Source: Owenia fusiformis
Lineage: Eukaryota > Annelida > Polychaeta > Sabellida > Oweniidae
DNA: 64,000 nt
Assembly (NCBI GenBank): GCA_903813345.2
Contig: CAIIXF020000008.1
Span: 5,343,341-5,407,340 of the forward strand
Direction of reading: 5' to 3'
Both the position numbers and the translations under genes were made by a program. Positions 60,617 through 64,000 of the stretch are shown piece after piece; positions within the stretch are counted from its first letter, which is position 1, and every line of letters starts with the position of its first letter. The notes beneath the pieces were generated by a model. That model was not told the DNA's origin and did not search any database. It saw nothing but the letters and a program-made list of their open reading frames with translations.

Positions 60617-60902
60617 ATGAAATGGCGTCAAAATGTGACGAAGATAATGATAATATGTAAAGATATAATAAAGAAATCCTATATAAATCTTGATAAGAAT
60701 ATATTCTAGCCCAATGGAGTGTTCGAACAACAAGGTGTGGTCATGTAATCGTGATATTTTCCGAAAAACAGGGGAAAACAAGTGAAAATGAAATTGAAAA
60801 AAAATCCAGAAAAATATGATGAAATATGATGTCACAAATCAACACATTTGGATGAGAAATGAGGAATAAACATGAATTGAAAATATGGAACATCTTACTT
60901 AC

Positions 60903-61020
60903 CAGTGATATTAGACGCCTTTTATGCTCGAAAGCTACCACAAGTTCGGTAAAACCACAAAAATTAAATAATCTGGAAAAGATGTGGCAAGAATTTTTGA
61001 TCCCGTAATATCTCGCGAGA
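60903..61020 (-). promoter_or_regulatory. SRP54: SRP54 first non-coding exon and promoter core
   Basis: A minus-strand donor (CACTG then GTAAGT, exon end 60903) marks a likely untranslated first exon. A TCTCGCGAGA palindrome at 61011-61020 lies just upstream. That motif is known from housekeeping promoters. The start site itself cannot be read. Confidence 0.5.
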
Positions 61021-61616
61021 TTTTGAATCGAAATATCTAGCGGATAACTTTTCAAATTTATCGACAAATATTAAGCATCAATGAAGTCCTTTGAAGAAGG
61101 GTGGGAAAAAGTGCATTCAGTAGAATCTACGTTTCATATGATAAAATCATCATTAATAAATATGTAAACAATTGATGAGAACCCGCATGATTATTTACAG
61201 GTAAAGGGGACATTATCCGCAAAATAGTTTGTTGTGGACGAGTCTATTCTAAACTTGAACTCGTCCAAAAAGTTGGTCGAGATTCCTGAAAAAGTGCAGT
61301 GTGTTTACAACTTTTCACTACTGCCGATAACTTACTACAAACACATCACACACCGGACGAGATAGAGACATTACTAAAATGAACATGCAACACCAACACA
61401 ATCACTTCACTAGAACATTATGAATATAGAAAGACACGTTCGCAATCAAGAATCCGGCAAAAGTTGACCCTGAAAAATCAGATCAAAAAACAAGAAATAC
61501 TCTGAAAATAGATTCCACAAGTCCCAGAACTTAGACATTATACTGTTATATACGTGATTCTGGACTCTGTCAAAGCTACATGGCTACAAGCATCTAGGTC
61601 CAGCAGAACATATCAA
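61021..61616. promoter_or_regulatory. intergenic region between SRP54 and the FAM53-like gene
   Basis: About 600 bp between two divergent genes. No repeat seen. It may serve both. Confidence 0.4.
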
Positions 61617-63199
61617 ATGGACATGTTGAAGTACCTTACCCACAAACTTCGGTCGCAATCTCTCAATGAAGTACAGCCATTTCAAGCTTCGGTAAGTCAT
61701 AACTGTTCATATCGTGCAGTAGCCTAACATTAAATAATCTAAGTTTCTTTGTACATTTAAAAACATGTGCTATAATCATATCATTGCCGATGCCCTCTTA
61801 TCTTTTTTTGGTGAGAAAAAGATGATATGATAGTCAGTGTTGTACGAATTGTTACACATTATTTCAGGGACCATCTTTTTTATGTCACCGCCACAAGTGG
61901 TGACCTATTGATACTTTATCCAACTATTAATGGACAATGTTCAGCGCCCGGTGTTCTGCGTTTAGTGTTCAACATCTCTAACAAATGGCAGGTGGTGACA
62001 TTTTGCATGTTAATGCCTTGTCTTATCATATTTTCACAACTGTTACTTTTGAATGATCGAAAAATCTTGGATTTACAAGTTATAAGGCAGATATTTGGGG
62101 CAGACTTACAATGTCTTCACTTCACAATTCATGCTCTTGCAGACATTTTTCACAGTGGCTTTTCTCAATGTTAAGTCCTTGTACTCTCTATTTCACCTTT
62201 CATACATAACAATTGTGCTTTATTTTATGTTTTAGGTTGATGAAGATAGAGATTCAGGAACTGAGTCAGATGAAGAAAATGCTGAACTGGCTGAATTAGA
62301 GAGATGTAAGTACATGTGTATTTGCATAACTTAAATGAAAGAACATGCATGATTGCACAAGTTAGTCATAAGACACAAGTACAACTAATTTATATAGTAG
62401 TAGTTGGTATTTTTAGAAGTTTTTTAGGATTATGCCAATTGTTGGGATTTAGGGATTAATCTGAATCTTATTTTAATTTTCAATCAACTTTTTGTCAAAC
62501 AAATTGTCCGATCCCGTAATCTGCAAAAAAACATTTCAATCAATTTTTTTATGATTATTTTGTGTATTTTTAGTATCTGACCTCCAAGATGATCGTGAAA
62601 GAAAGATTGTATTCCCAAAGCCAAACAGGACCTCCTTGGCCTCTCCAGATCTACCGAACACTCTACAAGTAGGCTTCACATCATTACATCATAATGGAGG
62701 CGACCAACTCTCCGTTGATGACTCTAGTTATCTGTCAGAGAACCTTAGTGATCCAATAGCAGATCTTGGCAGCTCGGACTTAGAGAGTGAGAGAGACAGT
62801 ACAGATTTTGAACAATACGAGCGACCTAGCTCTGAAGAAGAATTAGCAGTTATTAATGGCAGGGTTATTCATCCAGAAAAACGAAAATGGTCGCAGATGA
62901 TGCGCTCAAGTTATAGTGAGAATTCCGCATCGTCAGATGAAGAGGTTCGGGATTTGTTATCAAGGCCCCAGCCGGTACTATTTAGTTCCACTCCTCCGCA
63001 AAATGGAGTAAAAACTTGTGAATTCAAACATTATAAAACTAGGGGCTCTCAATCATCACCGAAAGTTTACATTTCTCCAGTACGGGTATGTACCGTGTCA
63101 CCACGGAAACGGCACAAGGGGACCTCCCCAGGGGAGTGGCATAAAGATGGTAAATACAGTGGACATAGGCCAAGTCTTGACTTTGAGAAAATGCAGCAG
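61617..63199 (+). CDS. FAM53-family protein, partial at the right edge
   Basis: Three coding exons, 61617-61691, 62236-62305 and 62574-63199, give 257 residues before a donor (CAGCAG then GTACGA); the last exon or exons lie outside the window. The N-terminus MDMLKYLTHKLRSQSLNEV resembles the FAM53 start. An acidic part (DSGTESDEENAELAELE) follows, then Ser-rich low-complexity sequence. The basic block SPRKRHK and then RPSLDFEKMQQ match the FAM53 signature RPSLDFDKM. FAM53 proteins are nuclear regulators; FAM53B (Simplet) promotes beta-catenin entry into the nucleus. Which paralogue group this belongs to cannot be told. The protein looks mostly disordered. Confidence 0.72.
61880..62022 (-). 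mobile_element. short GTCACCACC-family MITE copy
   Basis: TATGTCACCGCCACAAGTGG, then AACAAATGGCAGGTGGTGAC and ATTTTGCATGTTAATGCCTT. A good copy in intron 1 of the FAM53-like gene. Confidence 0.85.
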
Positions 63200-64000
63200 G
63201 TACGATTTATTTTTAAACTCGGGACTTAACTAGAGTTAAAAATATAAGATAGAGAGATATTAATTTATTTTTTAAACATTTTCATGGATATATTGAATGG
63301 AAGTATACAGTGTACATAATTGAATATAATCCTTTTTGGCAACTTTGATGGATTACTTGAGGCATCTGCTGCTAGTTTCCTTTTCACTGAATAGTAATGG
63401 GCATTCAGTCTTTTGATGTAACAATTGGAGGAACATCAAAAACACTTGGCTGGACAATAGACACAACCCTGTGGCAAGGCCACTTACTAAACATTCATGT
63501 AGTTTTTGATAAAAGCAGATAATGAGGATACTGTACTATCAATCCCGCTTGAGGTTAGCAGTGTGCTAGTGCCAGGCAACTTTGCCAATGAATTATGGCT
63601 GACTGCCCACATTGGCAACCTTAATAACACTGGCATGTATTCAAATGCACCAGACTACAAATAAAATGGCTTCCCCCTGGTCATAGGGTCCATATGTTTA
63701 TACACATCATCTAGTACTTTATACATATATGTTTATAACAAATCATCTAGTACTACACATACATATATGTGTACATTTGCTTACTACCTCAATGATTGTT
63801 CGAATAAGTACCATTGAATACACTATAATTATTATATTTAATGTCCTTGAACATGACATAAAGCTGGGCCTTGCTTAGTTCGTGTCCATCGAAACCTGTC
63901 AGTCGATTAATAGATAATGCAGTGAACGTCAACAATCGTAAATAAAAAAATTATAATAACTACTTTTATTTTTTGGTTATTAATTTTATGGTTGGGTTTA
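63200..64000. other. intron of the FAM53-like gene to the window edge
   Basis: No acceptor followed by a FAM53-like frame was found, so the next exon is probably beyond the edge. No repeat recognised. Confidence 0.45.

Overview
The window is nuclear DNA from an animal. It is AT-rich, its multi-exon genes have GT-AG introns (plus one apparent AT-AC intron), and it is full of foldback and miniature inverted-repeat elements. The conserved proteins read closer to vertebrate than to insect orthologues. A marine invertebrate, possibly a mollusc, fits, but the phylum is a guess.

Layout. An exon of a C2H2 zinc-finger gene lies on the minus strand near the left edge. CRNKL1 (crooked neck-like 1, a spliceosome scaffold of HAT repeats) runs on the plus strand from 2498 to 23146 in 16 coding exons. 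One of its introns has the hallmarks of a U12-type AT-AC intron. The last CRNKL1 intron (17133-22933) hosts nested intronless genes: two minus-strand EGF-domain membrane proteins and a plus-strand coiled-coil protein resembling outer dynein arm docking-complex subunits. That cluster looks like a tandem duplication of an EGF gene / shared promoter / coiled-coil 5' end module. It left a truncated EGF copy and a broken coiled-coil fragment at the junction.

From 23 to 28.5 kb there are repeats and one weak two-exon candidate gene. At 28585-33450 a two-exon gene encodes a secreted IGFBP-like plus follistatin/Kazal protein with a very basic tail. From 33.5 to 41.8 kb there are minisatellites, a near-perfect hairpin and a long element with an internal tandem array. 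NAA20 (catalytic subunit of N-terminal acetyltransferase B) follows on the minus strand at 41886-44319, convergent with CRNKL1 as I recall for vertebrates. From 44.3 to 49.3 kb several foldback elements cluster, including a 1.6-kb inverted repeat with another inverted repeat nested in one arm.

SRP54 (signal recognition particle GTPase) occupies the minus strand from 49365 to about 61000. It has 14 coding exons in the main form and a second, homologous alternative last exon. Divergent from it at 61617 begins a FAM53-family gene that runs off the right edge.

The conserved genes are housekeeping functions (splicing, N-terminal acetylation, protein targeting). I see no operon-like or defence system. 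The most unusual material is the duplicated promoter module inside CRNKL1, the duplicated exon ends in SRP54 and NAA20, the AT-AC intron, and the element families. All exon borders were read by eye from splice consensus and protein similarity.
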